From Brevundimonas subvibrioides ATCC 15264 (GTDB taxonomy: Bacteria > Pseudomonadota > Alphaproteobacteria > Caulobacterales > Caulobacteraceae), in contig NC_014375.1 in assembly GCF_000144605.1 (NCBI RefSeq), forward strand, positions 310,001-374,000: a stretch of 64,000 bases of DNA, read 5' to 3'. The notes beneath the pieces are model-generated. The model was not told the origin of the DNA. It worked only from the letters and a program-made list of their open reading frames with translations, and made no database searches. Shown in pieces: positions 16,864 to 27,100 of the stretch; the first letter of the stretch is position 1; every line of letters begins with the position of its first letter. Both the position numbers and the translations under genes were made by a program.

Positions 16864-18471
16864 ATGGCGAAGATCGGCGATTTTGTGGACGCGGTCGAAG
16901 CGGTCTCGCCCGAGACCTTCGGTGCCGTCGTGTTCGACAGGTTCCAGAACGAGCCCAACACCCTGGCCATCGCCGTGGTCGATGCGGACGGTCGACCGCT
17001 GGGTTTGCTGGAACGCAATGCCTTCTGCCTGAAGATGGCGGCCGAGTTCGGTCGGGCCCTCTATGCGCGACGCCCGGTCTCGTCGCTGATGGATCCGCAT
17101 CCGCCCCTGGCCGAGGCCGGGGCGTCGGCGGAGACCTTCTTCGACAGCGTCGATGCCGCCGAGCTGGGCAGCCTTTTGCGCGGGTTCATCGTCGTCCGCG
17201 ACGGTCGATATCTCGGGGTCGGGGCGGGCATCCAGATCCTGCAGGCCGGGTCGGCCCTCTATCGTCAGAAGGCCGAGGACATGAGCGCCCTCGCCCGCAG
17301 CCTGGCGGCGGCGGAGGCCCAGGCCCAGGCCTCCAGCCGGGCCAAGTCCGAATTCCTGGCCGTCATGAGCCACGAGATCCGCACCCCGCTGAACGGTGTG
17401 CTGGGCGTGGCCGGCCTGCTCGACCGGAAGCTGCAGCAGGAAGAGCTGCGGCCCTATGTGCAGACCATCCTGGATTCCGGCCAGACGCTGCTGAGGCTGC
17501 TGACCGACGCGCTCGATATGTCGCGCGCGTCGGCGGGCATCCTGACGCTCGAACCCGCCCCCCTGCATATCGACACCCTCGTCAAAGACCTCGACGCCCT
17601 GTGGCGACCGAGGGCCGAGGAAAAGGGCCTGCGCCTGAGCGTCGTCAGCGACACGACCGGCCATGACTGGGTGGTGGGCGACGGCATGCGGATCAAGCAG
17701 CTGTTGAACAACCTGATCGGCAACGCGCTGAAGTTCACCGCCGAAGGCGAGGTGGTGGCCACCCTGACCTGCCGCCGGGAAGACGGGGCGGTCCGGATCG
17801 ATGGCACGGTCGACGATTCCGGACCCGGCATTCCCGCCGCCAACGCCGCCACCATCTTCGAGCCGTTCAATACCGGTCAGGCCGGGCGGGAGGGAGCCGG
17901 CGCGGGCCTGGGCCTGGCGATCTGCCGCCAGATCGTCGAACGGATGGGCGGGTCCATCGGGGTGTCCCGGTCGCCCCGGGCCGGCGCGCGGTTCCACTTC
18001 TCCCTGTCGCTGCCGTCCTGCGGACCCGAGATGCGGGCCGCCGCCCACGCCATGGCGGAGCCGACGCCGCACGAGACGCTGCATGTGCTGGTCGCCGACG
18101 ACAACGCCACCAACCGCTTCGTCGCGGCCCGTCTGCTGGAGATGTTCGGCTGCACCCACGAACTGGTCGAGGATGGTGCCCTGGCCCTGGAAGCGGCCCG
18201 GGCGCGGCCCTTCGACCTGATCCTGATGGATATCAAGATGCCGGTCATGGACGGCGTGGCCGCGACCCGCGCCATCCGCGCCCTGCCCGGTCCGGCCGGT
18301 CGCGTCCCGATCCTGGCCCTGACCGCGAATGCGGACGAGCGCGATGCCGCAGACTACAGCGCGGCCGGCATGAACGGCGTGGCCCAGAAGCCGATCCAGC
18401 CCGACGCCCTGCTGAACGCGATCCGCCTGGCGCTGGGTGCGGTGCCGGTCGCGGACACCCGGGCGGCCTGA
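16864..18471 (+). CDS. Cytosolic hybrid histidine kinase with receiver domain
   Basis: A 535-residue protein without membrane segments. Residues 10-125 look like a CBS-pair-type input (IAVVDADGRPLGLLER and FIVVRDGRYLGVGAG, each followed by helix). Next come a short coiled coil (about 132-160), the HisKA box FLAVMSHEIRTPLNG with His170, an HATPase domain (NLIGNALKFT, DSGPGIP, GAGLGLAI), and a receiver with acceptor Asp456 in LMDIKMPVMDG. ATG 16864 is chosen because GGAGG lies 4 bases upstream; the upstream ATG 16840 has none. No output gene is adjacent, so its target is unknown. Confidence 0.86.
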   Translation: MAKIGDFVDAVEAVSPETFGAVVFDRFQNEPNTLAIAVVDADGRPLGLLERNAFCLKMAAEFGRALYARRPVSSLMDPHPPLAEAGASAETFFDSVDAAELGSLLRGFIVVRDGRYLGVGAGIQILQAGSALYRQKAEDMSALARSLAAAEAQAQASSRAKSEFLAVMSHEIRTPLNGVLGVAGLLDRKLQQEELRPYVQTILDSGQTLLRLLTDALDMSRASAGILTLEPAPLHIDTLVKDLDALWRPRAEEKGLRLSVVSDTTGHDWVVGDGMRIKQLLNNLIGNALKFTAEGEVVATLTCRREDGAVRIDGTVDDSGPGIPAANAATIFEPFNTGQAGREGAGAGLGLAICRQIVERMGGSIGVSRSPRAGARFHFSLSLPSCGPEMRAAAHAMAEPTPHETLHVLVADDNATNRFVAARLLEMFGCTHELVEDGALALEAARARPFDLILMDIKMPVMDGVAATRAIRALPGPAGRVPILALTANADERDAADYSAAGMNGVAQKPIQPDALLNAIRLALGAVPVADTRAA

Positions 18472-18512
18472 CCCGGCCGGGCCGGCCAGGCCGCAGCGCG
18501 GCGCGCCCTCTG

Positions 18513-20504
18513 TCAGTCCGCCGCGCGAACCGGATTGTTCGCCTCGAGGAAGCGAACCGTCTCTGCCAGCATCTGCTGGCGCGTCGCGGACCGCGACAGC
18601 CAGTGATCCTCGCCCGGCAACTCCACGAACTCGACGGGCCTGCCCGCCCGACGCAGGGCGTCGGCCATCACCCGGCTCTGTTCGATCGGGACCACCGTAT
18701 CGTCCTTGCCGTGGATCAACAGAAGGGGGCTGTCGACCTCGGCCGCAAGGTGGGCCGGAGACAGGTCGTCCAGCGCCCGGTCGTTGAGCCGCGCCGCCCC
18801 CATGAACCGGTTCCAGTATCGGATCGTCTGGGTGTTGCTGCGCCCGTCCTGCCGCGCCTCCCGGTTGACCATGCGGCGCAGGTCCGACACGCCGTTGACG
18901 GAGACGCCGCAGCGATAGACGCCGGCGTCCAGGGTCAGTCCCGCCATGGCCGCGTAGCCGCCGTAGCTGGCGCCGACGATGCACACACGGGCGGGGTCGA
19001 TGATCCCCTGGTCCGCGAGCCAGCGCACGCCGTCGGACAGGTCCGTCTGCATCTTGCGGCCCCATTCGCCGTAACCCGCCTCCAGAAAGGCGCGGCCATA
19101 GCCCGTCGATCCCCGGAAATTGGACTGCAGCACCGCATAGCCCCGCGACGCCAGGGCCTGGGCCCAGCAGTCGAAACCCGCCACGTCCCTGGCCGCCGGA
19201 CCCCCGTGCGCGAGGACCACCAGAGGCAGACCGGAAGGTTCGGACACCCCCGGCGGCAGGGTCAGATACCCGGGAATGTCCAGCCCGTCCCGGGCGACGT
19301 ACTGGACGGGCCGCACGACACCCACCTGTTCCGGCGCGATGGCGGGGTAGGCGTCCGCCAGTATGTCGGCGGTACCGCTTTCAAAATCGACCAGCTGGTA
19401 CTGGCCCGCCTCACCCGTGTCGGTGAAGACGACCACCCGGGTCAGGGCGTCGCTCCACGACACCAGGCCAGGGGCCTTGTCCCTGAACGCCCGTTCGATG
19501 GACTGCCACCGTGCCGAGGTCGGGGGGTCGAGGAATTCGTACCGGACGCCGTCCTCACCGTTGCTGGCGCCGCCGACCAGCAGGCGGGTGCGGGGATGAT
19601 GCACCAGGGAATCCGGGGTGTGGGTGAACGGCAGGCGGCTCCATTCGCCGCTGTCCACATTGACCTCGAACAGGGTGCCGGCGATTCCCGCCTCCGCATC
19701 TCCGGGCAAAAGATCTGGCCGATCTGCGCTCACGACGATGGTCCGGGCCGTGCGGCCCATACCGTGGAGCTCGGGGGAGTCCACCGGCGCGTCGACCGCC
19801 CAGACCTCGCGGTAGTTACGACCCTGCGGCAGGCGCAACGACCAGCGACCTGATCGCTCGTCATACCGCGACTGGGCGATGACCTCGCCTTCGGCGTCCA
19901 GCACATAGTCCTGGGTCGCGCTTTCCATATAGGCCACCGAACGGCCGCGCCCGGTCCTGAGATCGATACGGTGCAGGTTGATCTGGTTGTTGACGACGTT
20001 GACGCCGCGCACGAACAGGGCGTCGCCGTCGCTCGTGTTGCGGACCGAGGCGGGCCCGTAGAGAACCGCCAGCACATCCGGCGTGCGATCCAGCACCTGG
20101 ACCACATTCCGTGTCTCCAGGTCGACCACCTGGCCGAAGAACAGCTCTGACCGGGACACGCCCAGCGAGGTGATGTCGAGCGTGCGCGAGGTGACCACCA
20201 GGATCCGCCCCTCGCCGATCCAGCGCAGGTCACGCACCTTGAGGACGCTGATGTCCTGGAGGAACAGGCTTTCACCGGTCGCGATGCGGGTCACCGCGAG
20301 GGCCCGCGTTTCGCCGGTCACCGTGATACCGGCGATCAGTTCGCCACTGGGCGAAACCTGCAGGAGTTCGATCGCGGGCGTCGCGCCATAGGCCTCAAGG
20401 GGAGCCGGCGCCGGGACCTGGCTCCAGGCCCGCGCGCCGGGATCTCCCAGGCAAAGCAGGCCGACGATCGCGACGGCGCACGCTTTCACGACTGACTTCA
20501 ACAC
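18513..20504 (-). CDS. S9 family (prolyl oligopeptidase-type) serine peptidase, secreted
   Basis: An alpha/beta-hydrolase peptidase with an N-terminal beta-propeller. The catalytic Ser is in GASYGGYAAM, Asp in HGKDDTVVP and His in PGEDHWLSRS. An N-terminal signal peptide is visible (KACAVAIVGLLCLGDPGARA), so the enzyme is exported. I place the start at GTG 20504, just before the signal peptide (663 aa), with GGGGAG about 10 bases upstream; the frame runs on to ATG 20561, which would put 19 charged residues ahead of the signal. It is probably a dipeptidyl or acyl-aminoacyl peptidase; specificity is not visible. Confidence 0.85.
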   Translation of the reverse strand: MLKSVVKACAVAIVGLLCLGDPGARAWSQVPAPAPLEAYGATPAIELLQVSPSGELIAGITVTGETRALAVTRIATGESLFLQDISVLKVRDLRWIGEGRILVVTSRTLDITSLGVSRSELFFGQVVDLETRNVVQVLDRTPDVLAVLYGPASVRNTSDGDALFVRGVNVVNNQINLHRIDLRTGRGRSVAYMESATQDYVLDAEGEVIAQSRYDERSGRWSLRLPQGRNYREVWAVDAPVDSPELHGMGRTARTIVVSADRPDLLPGDAEAGIAGTLFEVNVDSGEWSRLPFTHTPDSLVHHPRTRLLVGGASNGEDGVRYEFLDPPTSARWQSIERAFRDKAPGLVSWSDALTRVVVFTDTGEAGQYQLVDFESGTADILADAYPAIAPEQVGVVRPVQYVARDGLDIPGYLTLPPGVSEPSGLPLVVLAHGGPAARDVAGFDCWAQALASRGYAVLQSNFRGSTGYGRAFLEAGYGEWGRKMQTDLSDGVRWLADQGIIDPARVCIVGASYGGYAAMAGLTLDAGVYRCGVSVNGVSDLRRMVNREARQDGRSNTQTIRYWNRFMGAARLNDRALDDLSPAHLAAEVDSPLLLIHGKDDTVVPIEQSRVMADALRRAGRPVEFVELPGEDHWLSRSATRQQMLAETVRFLEANNPVRAAD

Positions 20505-20587
20505 GATACCCGATCTCCCCAACCGGGTATTCTTTTCCACCGACCCGCGCCCCGGTTGCAAGGGGCGCGCGCGTGTCGCGACAAAAA

Positions 20588-20617
20588 GAAACCCCGGCCG
20601 TTTCCGGTCGGGGTTTC
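20588..20617 (-). terminator. Intrinsic terminator of infC
   Basis: GAAACCCCG and CGGGGTTTC form a stem, extended inside by CCG/CGG pairs. On the minus strand it is followed directly by a T5 run, 23 bases past the infC stop. It is a strong rho-independent terminator. Confidence 0.88.
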
Positions 20618-20640
20618 TCGAAGCCGTCGTTGCGCGACGG

Positions 20641-21174
20641 TTATTTGGGCGCGAGGATCATGATCATCTGGCGGCCTTCCATGCGGGGCGCATATTCGAC
20701 CTTGGCGATCTCGTCGAAGTCGGCCTGGACCTTGTTCAGCAGCTTCATGCCCAGTTCGGGGTGGGCCATTTCACGACCGCGGAAGCGCAGCGTCACCTTG
20801 ACCTTGTCACCCTCGTCGAAGAAGCGGTGCATGGCCTTGGCCTTCACCTCATAGTCGTGGATGTCGATGTTGGGACGCAGCTTGATTTCCTTGAGCTCGA
20901 CGACCTTCTGGCGCTTGCGGGCCTCGGCTTTCTTCTTCTGCTCCTGGAAGCGGAACTTGCCGTAGTCGAGAATCTTGGCGACGGGCGGCTCCGACGTCGA
21001 GACGATCTGAACCAGATCCATGCCCGCCTCCTCGGCGGCCTCCAGCGCGGCGGAGGTCGGCATGACCCCCTGCTTCTCGCCGTTCTGATCGATCAGCAGA
21101 ACGCGCGGGGCGCGGATGTCTTGGTTCATCGGCGGGCCGTCCTTGGTGGGCGGCTGGTTCATCGGACGGCGAAT
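20641..21174 (-). CDS. infC: Translation initiation factor IF-3
   Basis: Binds the 30S subunit and checks initiator tRNA and start codon. Both domains are present: the N-terminal part ([19 protein letters not shown]) and the C-terminal RNA-binding part ([17 protein letters not shown], ending QMIMILAPK). The conserved N-terminus reads IRRPMNQPP with ATT as the first codon (21172-21174). A rare AUU start is the hallmark of infC and lets IF-3 repress its own translation. AAGGA lies 10 bases upstream of it. ATG 21162 and ATG 21207 are the alternatives; the latter adds residues not seen in the family. The gene is detached from rpmI-rplT. Confidence 0.94.
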   Translation of the reverse strand: MRRPMNQPPTKDGPPMNQDIRAPRVLLIDQNGEKQGVMPTSAALEAAEEAGMDLVQIVSTSEPPVAKILDYGKFRFQEQKKKAEARKRQKVVELKEIKLRPNIDIHDYEVKAKAMHRFFDEGDKVKVTLRFRGREMAHPELGMKLLNKVQADFDEIAKVEYAPRMEGRQMIMILAPK

Positions 21175-21290
21175 GAGCGTCGTTTCCTTGTGTTTCAGCA
21201 GAAGCAATGATGTCGCAGGGGACAGCGCACGGCATACCGCCGCGTTCCCTCACAAAGCCTATATGACCGCGAAACGCCCGTTCTTCAAGG

Positions 21291-22241
21291 CTAGACGGGG
21301 TCGGGGGCGCCGATCCAGCGGTCATGCAGCGCGATGACGGCCTCGAAGACACGCTGTGTCGTCAGGGCCTCGATCGGCGCGAACTCGCCACGCACGGGGT
21401 TGGAGGCGGCGATGGCGGTGCGCGGACCCCGCGGCCCGTACAGCCACCATTCGGTCGGCCCGAACAGACCGAGCGTCGGTTTGCCGGCCGCCGCCGCCAC
21501 ATGCATCAGGCCGGAATCGTTGCCGACGAACAGGGCGGCCCGGTCGATGGCGGCGGCCGAGCACAGGATGTCGCCCTTGCCCACGCAGTCGATCCCGCGT
21601 GGGCCGGCGGCCTCTAGCGCGGGGGTCGCGGGGGGGCGGTCGCCGGGGCCGCCCACGGGCATGAACCGCCAGCCGGCGAAGCGCGGCTCGGCCTTCAGCC
21701 TCTCGACCAGTTCGCCCCAGCGGTCGGCGGGCCAGCTCTTGCCCGGCTGATGGGCGATGGGGGCCAGGGCGATGATCGGGCCCGGCGCGGTGGCCAGCTG
21801 CGGGTCGATCACGGCGGCCGCCTCGGCCCGGGCCCGGTCGTCGATGAACAGTTCCGGCTCCAGCGGCCGGTCGGCCCCCATCAGGCGCGAGACCATCTCG
21901 ACCTTGGGCAGGCCGGTCTCCCAGCGGCGGTTGTAGACCACCTGCCGATCCGCCCGGACCAGATAGGCCAGCGCCGAGCCGCGGATGTCGATCACCATCG
22001 CCCAGCGGGTGCCCACGACCTGTCGCCACAGGTCCAGCCAGTGTCCGGCGGCCTTCTTCTTGTCCAGCACGATGACCCGCTCGACCCCCGGGGCCGAACG
22101 GAAGAAGGGCGCGGGCGGGCGGCCGCAGGCGACGGTGATCTCGGCCCCCGGCACCTGGCGCGCGATCTCGCGGAGGATCCCCGACGAGATCACGCAGTCG
22201 CCGATGCGGTTGGAGGTGACGAACAGGACCTTCTTGCTCAT
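21291..22241 (-). CDS. Glycosyltransferase family 9 (heptosyltransferase-like)
   Basis: A 316-residue GT-B enzyme of the ADP-heptose:LPS heptosyltransferase family. The N-terminal VTSNRIGDCVISSG and the C-terminal donor-site segment FVGNDSGLMHVAAAAGKPTLGLFGPT are characteristic. It would add a heptose or related sugar to the LPS core or another surface glycan at the inner membrane. No other core genes are next to it, though a gmhB-like gene lies 17 kb away. ATG 22241 gives MSKKVLFVTSN, the expected first beta strand. Confidence 0.85.
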   Translation of the reverse strand: MSKKVLFVTSNRIGDCVISSGILREIARQVPGAEITVACGRPPAPFFRSAPGVERVIVLDKKKAAGHWLDLWRQVVGTRWAMVIDIRGSALAYLVRADRQVVYNRRWETGLPKVEMVSRLMGADRPLEPELFIDDRARAEAAAVIDPQLATAPGPIIALAPIAHQPGKSWPADRWGELVERLKAEPRFAGWRFMPVGGPGDRPPATPALEAAGPRGIDCVGKGDILCSAAAIDRAALFVGNDSGLMHVAAAAGKPTLGLFGPTEWWLYGPRGPRTAIAASNPVRGEFAPIEALTTQRVFEAVIALHDRWIGAPDPV

Positions 22242-22282
22242 GAAGGGGTCTTATCGTTCTCCGTCCCGCAGCGCGAGCCGCC

Positions 22283-23029
22283 ATGATCCAGTCCCTGACC
22301 CGCCCCGACGGCGAAACCCTGGCCCTGAAACGGGTCGAGGGCGGCGGCCCGACCGTCCTCTGGATCGGCGGCTTCCGGTCCGACATGGAGGGCACCAAGG
22401 CGCTGGCCCTGGACGCCGCCGCGCGCGAACGCGGCTGGTCCTTCGTCCGCTATGATCATTTCGCCCACGGAGCGTCTTCCGGCGACTGGCGTCAGGCCAC
22501 GATCGGAAGGTGGCGCGAGGATGCGATCGGCCTGATCGACGCCCTGGACGGTCCGGTCATTCCGGTCGGCTCGTCGATGGGCGGCTGGGTCGCCCTGCTG
22601 GCGGCCCTGGCTCGTCCGGAGCGGATGGCGGGTCTGGTGCTGGTCAATCCGGCCCAGGACTTCACCGAGCGGCTGATGTGGCCGTCCCTGCCCGATCACG
22701 TCCGCCAGACCATCCTGCGCGATGGCGAGGCGACCATCACCGAGCCCGGCCTCGGCGAATACGTGCTGACGCAGCGGATGTTCGAGGAGGCGCGGGACTG
22801 GCTGCTGCTGGATGCGCCCATCGCCATCCCGGCCCCGGTCCATGTCCTGCAGGGTCGCGCCGACGACACCGTGCCGTGGGCCCATGCCATGAGGCTGGCG
22901 GAGCGGCTGACCGGGGGCGACGTGCGACTGGACCTGATCGAGGGCGGCGACCACCGTCTGTCGACGCCGAGGGACCTCGAGCGCCTGATCGCGGCCGTGG
23001 AGGCGATGCGCGGGTCGAGCCCGGTCTAG
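22283..23029 (+). CDS. Alpha/beta hydrolase
   Basis: A 248-residue hydrolase without a signal peptide. Nucleophile Ser98 lies in GSSMGG, the acid in RADDTVPW and the histidine in EGGDHRLS near the C-terminus. It resembles ABHD10-like esterases/thioesterases; the substrate is unknown. It is divergent from the GT9 gene with 41 bases between start codons. Its TAG shares the bases CTAG with the stop of the converging Nfu gene. Confidence 0.85.
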   Translation: MIQSLTRPDGETLALKRVEGGGPTVLWIGGFRSDMEGTKALALDAAARERGWSFVRYDHFAHGASSGDWRQATIGRWREDAIGLIDALDGPVIPVGSSMGGWVALLAALARPERMAGLVLVNPAQDFTERLMWPSLPDHVRQTILRDGEATITEPGLGEYVLTQRMFEEARDWLLLDAPIAIPAPVHVLQGRADDTVPWAHAMRLAERLTGGDVRLDLIEGGDHRLSTPRDLERLIAAVEAMRGSSPV

Positions 23030-23583
23030 ATCACCTGCTCGACGCTGGTCACTTCGGGGACGTAGTGGCGCATCATCTGCTCCACGCCGGCCTTCAGCGT
23101 CATGGCCGAGGACGGGCAGCCCGCGCAGGCCCCCCGCATCCGCAGACGCAGAACGCCGCTTTCCTCGTCGAAGGCGTCGAACAGGATGTCGCCGCCGTCC
23201 TGGGCCACCGCCGGGCGGATCCGGCTGTCGAGCAGGGATTTGATCTCGGCCACGATCTCGGAGTCGTCTTCCGCGTGATCGACCGCATCGGCCCCCTCGC
23301 GCATCAGGGGCTGGCCCGAGACGAAATGGTCCATGATCACCGACAGGATCTCGGGTTTCATCTCGCTCCAGTCACGCCCGTGCTCGGCGCGGGTGACGGA
23401 GATGTGGTCGCCGCCGAAGAAGACGCCGCTGACGTCCTCCAGCTGGAACAGGGCCTCGGCCAGGGGCGAGGCCGTCGCCTGGTCGATGCTCAGGAACTCG
23501 CGCGATCCGCCCGGGGCCACATCGCGGCCCGGCAGGAACTTCAGCGCATTGGGGTTCGGGGTCGGCTCGGTCTGGATGAACAT
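23026..23583 (-). CDS. NifU/Nfu family iron-sulfur scaffold protein
   Basis: A 185-residue Fe-S carrier that hands clusters to target proteins. The Nfu N-terminal domain opens with MFIQTEPTPNPNALKF and the C-terminal NifU domain carries the CxxC cluster site in RGACAGCPSS, followed by LKAGVEQMM. ATG 23583 matches this conserved opening; ATG 23610 would add nine unconserved residues. The universal stress protein gene lies 89 bases upstream... on the same strand, at higher coordinates. Confidence 0.92.
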   Translation of the reverse strand: MFIQTEPTPNPNALKFLPGRDVAPGGSREFLSIDQATASPLAEALFQLEDVSGVFFGGDHISVTRAEHGRDWSEMKPEILSVIMDHFVSGQPLMREGADAVDHAEDDSEIVAEIKSLLDSRIRPAVAQDGGDILFDAFDEESGVLRLRMRGACAGCPSSAMTLKAGVEQMMRHYVPEVTSVEQVI

Positions 23584-23672
23584 GACCGAGAAATGCGCCC
23601 GCCGCCCCAAGCATTCAAGGCCCCGCGCTCAAGCAGCGAGCGCCCGCGGCGCGAGCGATAGCGCCCTTGGCG

Positions 23673-24140
23673 TTACGCCAGGTCCTCGATCTCGGCGTCG
23701 GTCAGTTCGCCCGGCACGATCGTCACCGGCAGCTTGCGCCCGCCGAACGCCGCGCCCTGTTTCAGCACGGCGGACACCAGGGGCCCCGGCCCCCGCGCGC
23801 CGGACCCCGACGCCAGCACCAGGATCTTGATCTCCGGGTCCTCGCCGCAGACCTTGCGGATCGCGGCCTGGGGTTCGCCCTCCTCGATCAGGAAGATCGG
23901 CGCGGCCCCGGACCGGGTCTGCGCCTCGTCGCCCAGACGCGTCAGCAGGGCCTCGGCCTCGGCCCGCTGCTCGCGCTGGATCTGCTCGCGCACCCCCGCC
24001 CACTGCTCGTCCGAGCCGCCGGGAATGATCCGCAGCAGGGCGACCCGGCCGCCGGTCGATTTCGCCCGCCGGGCGGCGTAGCGCAGGGCCGCCTCGAACT
24101 CGGGGCTGTCGTCGACGACGACCAGGAACTTCCGGGGCAT
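23673..24140 (-). CDS. Universal stress protein (UspA family)
   Basis: A 155-residue Usp-fold protein. It opens with the strand KFLVVVDDSPEFEAALRYA and has the ATP-binding-type glycine pattern near the C-terminus (LASGSGARGPGPL then LPVTIV). The role is generic stress tolerance or nucleotide sensing. Its ATG overlaps the TGA of the glutamate dehydrogenase gene by one base (TGATG), so it is probably translated from the same mRNA, which is worth noting for a stress protein and a nitrogen/carbon enzyme. Confidence 0.88.
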   Translation of the reverse strand: MPRKFLVVVDDSPEFEAALRYAARRAKSTGGRVALLRIIPGGSDEQWAGVREQIQREQRAEAEALLTRLGDEAQTRSGAAPIFLIEEGEPQAAIRKVCGEDPEIKILVLASGSGARGPGPLVSAVLKQGAAFGGRKLPVTIVPGELTDAEIEDLA

Positions 24141-27100
24141 CAGGCCGAGCCCGCGACGCTGCGGATCTGACCGTTGGCGATGGTCAGCTTGGCGAAGGTC
24201 CAGCCGGTGCCCGAGGCCTCGATCTCGTCCACGGCGGCGCGGACGCCCTCGACCATCGACTGGCGCGGTCCGATCCAGGCGTCGACGGCGGCCTCGGCCG
24301 TCGCCTCGCTGTCGCCGACGGCGGGATCGGACGCCTTGGCGACCGCCCGGGTCAGGGTGACCTGTTCGGCCATCAGGTCCTCGATCAGCCTGCGCACGGC
24401 CAGCCGGTCGAAATGGTCGCCCGAGGGCACGGCCCCGGCTGCGGCGCGCAGGCGATCGAAGTCGAACGCGGCGCCGACCTGGTGGTACAGGCGCGCCATC
24501 CGGGGGGCCGACCAGCCCGTTTCCCCGGCCAGATCGCCGATGTCCGCCGTCGCCACCAGGGGCCGGAGCATGGAGACGGTCTGGGCCAGGTCCTCGCCCA
24601 CCCCCATGTCGGCGAAGCGTTTCAGGCGCGCCGCCAGACGGCCCTGCTCGAAGCGGGACAGCACGTCGCCCCCCGCTGCGCGCAGCGCATCCGCCGCCGG
24701 ACGATAGGCCTCGATCAGACCCTGCACCGTCGCGCCGGCCCGGGCCCCGCGCCGCGCCAGCCAGAACGTCTGGCGGCGCAGGACGGTCGTGATTTCCAGA
24801 TACAGCGCCGTCTGGGTCTCGGCGGGCACCTTGAGGTCCAGTGCACTGACCGCGTCCCAGGCCTCATCCAGCCGGAACACCCGCCGCGCGGCCTCGAAGG
24901 CGATGACCAGGGCCGTCGTGTCGCACCCCGCCGCGCCCCGCAGGCGATCGGGGAAGGTCGGGCCCGTCATGTTCACGATCTCGTTGCACAGGACCGTGGC
25001 CACGATCTCGCGCCGCAGCCGGTGACCCTTCATCTGGTCCTCGAACCGGGCGAGGGGCTGGGGGAAGTAGCGGACCAGGGTTTCCTCGAAGAACGGGTCT
25101 TCCGGGGCCCTCGACGCCACGATGTCCTCGGCCAGTTCCAGCTTGGAATAGGCCATCAGCACGGCCAGCTCCGGCCGGGTCAGGGCCAGACCGGCCGTCT
25201 TCATCTCGCCGATGCGGACATCGCCGGGCAGACCCTCGACCTTGCGGTCCAGCTTCCCGCGGGCCGTCAGGGCCTGCATGAACCGCTGCTGGCTGTCGAG
25301 CGCGCCGGGGCCTTCGGCCTGCTGCAGGGTCAGGGCCAGGGTCTGGTCGTAGTTGTGGGCCAGCACCTTGTGGCCGACCTCCTCGGTCATCGAGGCCAGC
25401 AGCGGAACGCGCTCCTCCAGCGGCAGGACGCCGTTGGTGACCGCCGATCCGATCAGGATCTTGATGTTGACCTCGTGGTCGGAGGTGTCGACGCCGGCGG
25501 AATTGTCGATGGCGTCGGTGTTGATCCGGCCGCCGCCGGCGGCAAAGGCGATCCGTCCCGCCTGGGTGAAGCCGAGGTTGGCCCCCTCGCCCACCACCTT
25601 GACCCGCAGTTCGTCGGCATTGATGCGCAGGGCGTCGGTGCCCTTGTCGCCGACCTGGGCGTCGGTCTCGAGCGCCGACTTCACATAGGTGCCGATGCCG
25701 CCGAGATAGAGCAGTTCGGCCGGGGCCTTCAGGATGGCGCGGATCAGGCTGACGGGGTCCAGGGCCTCGTCGGTGATGTCCAGGGCCGCCCGGATCTCGG
25801 GCGTCAGCTGGATCGACTTGGCCGAACGCGAGAAGACGCCGCCGCCGCTCGAGATCAGCGACGCATCGTAGTCCTGCCAGGACGACCGCGGCAGGGCGAA
25901 CAGGCGGTTGCGCTCCTCCCAGGACGTCGCGGGATCGGGCGTCGGATCGATGAAGATGTCGCGGTGATCAAAGGCGGCGACCAGTTTCGAGGCCTTCGAC
26001 AGCAACAGGCCGTTGCCGAACACATCGCCCGACATGTCGCCGACGCCGACGACGGTGAAGGGCTCGGTCTGGATGTCCTTGCCGATCTCGCGGAAGTGGC
26101 GCTTGACCGCCTCCCAGGCGCCGCGGGCGGTGATGCCCATGGCCTTGTGGTCGTAGCCCACCGACCCGCCCGAGGCGAAGGCGTCGTCCAGCCAGAAGCC
26201 GTAGTCGGCCGACACGCCGTTGGCGATGTCGCTGAACGTCGCCGTGCCCTTGTCGGCGGCCACGACCAGATAGGGGTCGTCGCCCTCGAAGGCGACGACA
26301 TGGGACGGATGGACCACCCGGCCGTCGGCGCCGATGTTGTCGGTGATGTCGAGCAGGCCGGACAGGAAGGTCCTGTAGGCGCGGATGGCCTCGGCCTGCT
26401 GGGCGTCGCGGTCGCCGCCGGCGCGGACGATGGCGGACAGATGTTTCGGGAAGAACCCGCCCTTGGAGCCCACCGGCACGATGACGGCGTTCTTGACCTG
26501 CTGGGCCTTCACCAGACCCAGCACCTCGGTGCGGAAGTCGTCGCGGCGATCGGACCAGCGCAGACCGCCCCGGGCCACGGGACCGAACCGCAGGTGGACG
26601 CCCTCGATGTGCGGGGCCCAGACGAAGATCTCGCGGTAGGGCTTGGGCAACGGCAGGTCGTCCAGCTCGCGCGAGGCGATCTTGATCGAGATATGCGGCT
26701 TGAACCCGCCGTCGGCCGCGACCTGGTAGTAGTTGGTCCGCTTGATCGCCCCGACCAGAGCGGCCATCCGGCGCAGCGCCCGGTCGTGATCCAGCGACGT
26801 CACCTCCATCAGCAGGGCGGTGATCTTGTCGTTCAGCTCCGCCACCTGGGCGGCGCGGTCGTCGGCCGACCCGCCATGAGCCGGATCGAACTTGCAGGCG
26901 AACAGGCTCAGCAGGGCCCGCGCGATGGCGGGATAGTCCCGCAGCGCCTCTTCCTGCACCGCCTGGGAGGGATCGAGCCCGGTCTGCTGGCGATAGCGGG
27001 CGAGGGTGCGGATCAGGGCGGCTTCGCGCCATTCGACGCCCAGTTCCAGCACCAGCCGGTTGAAGCCGTCGCTCTCGGTCAGGCCGTTCCAGACGGCCGA

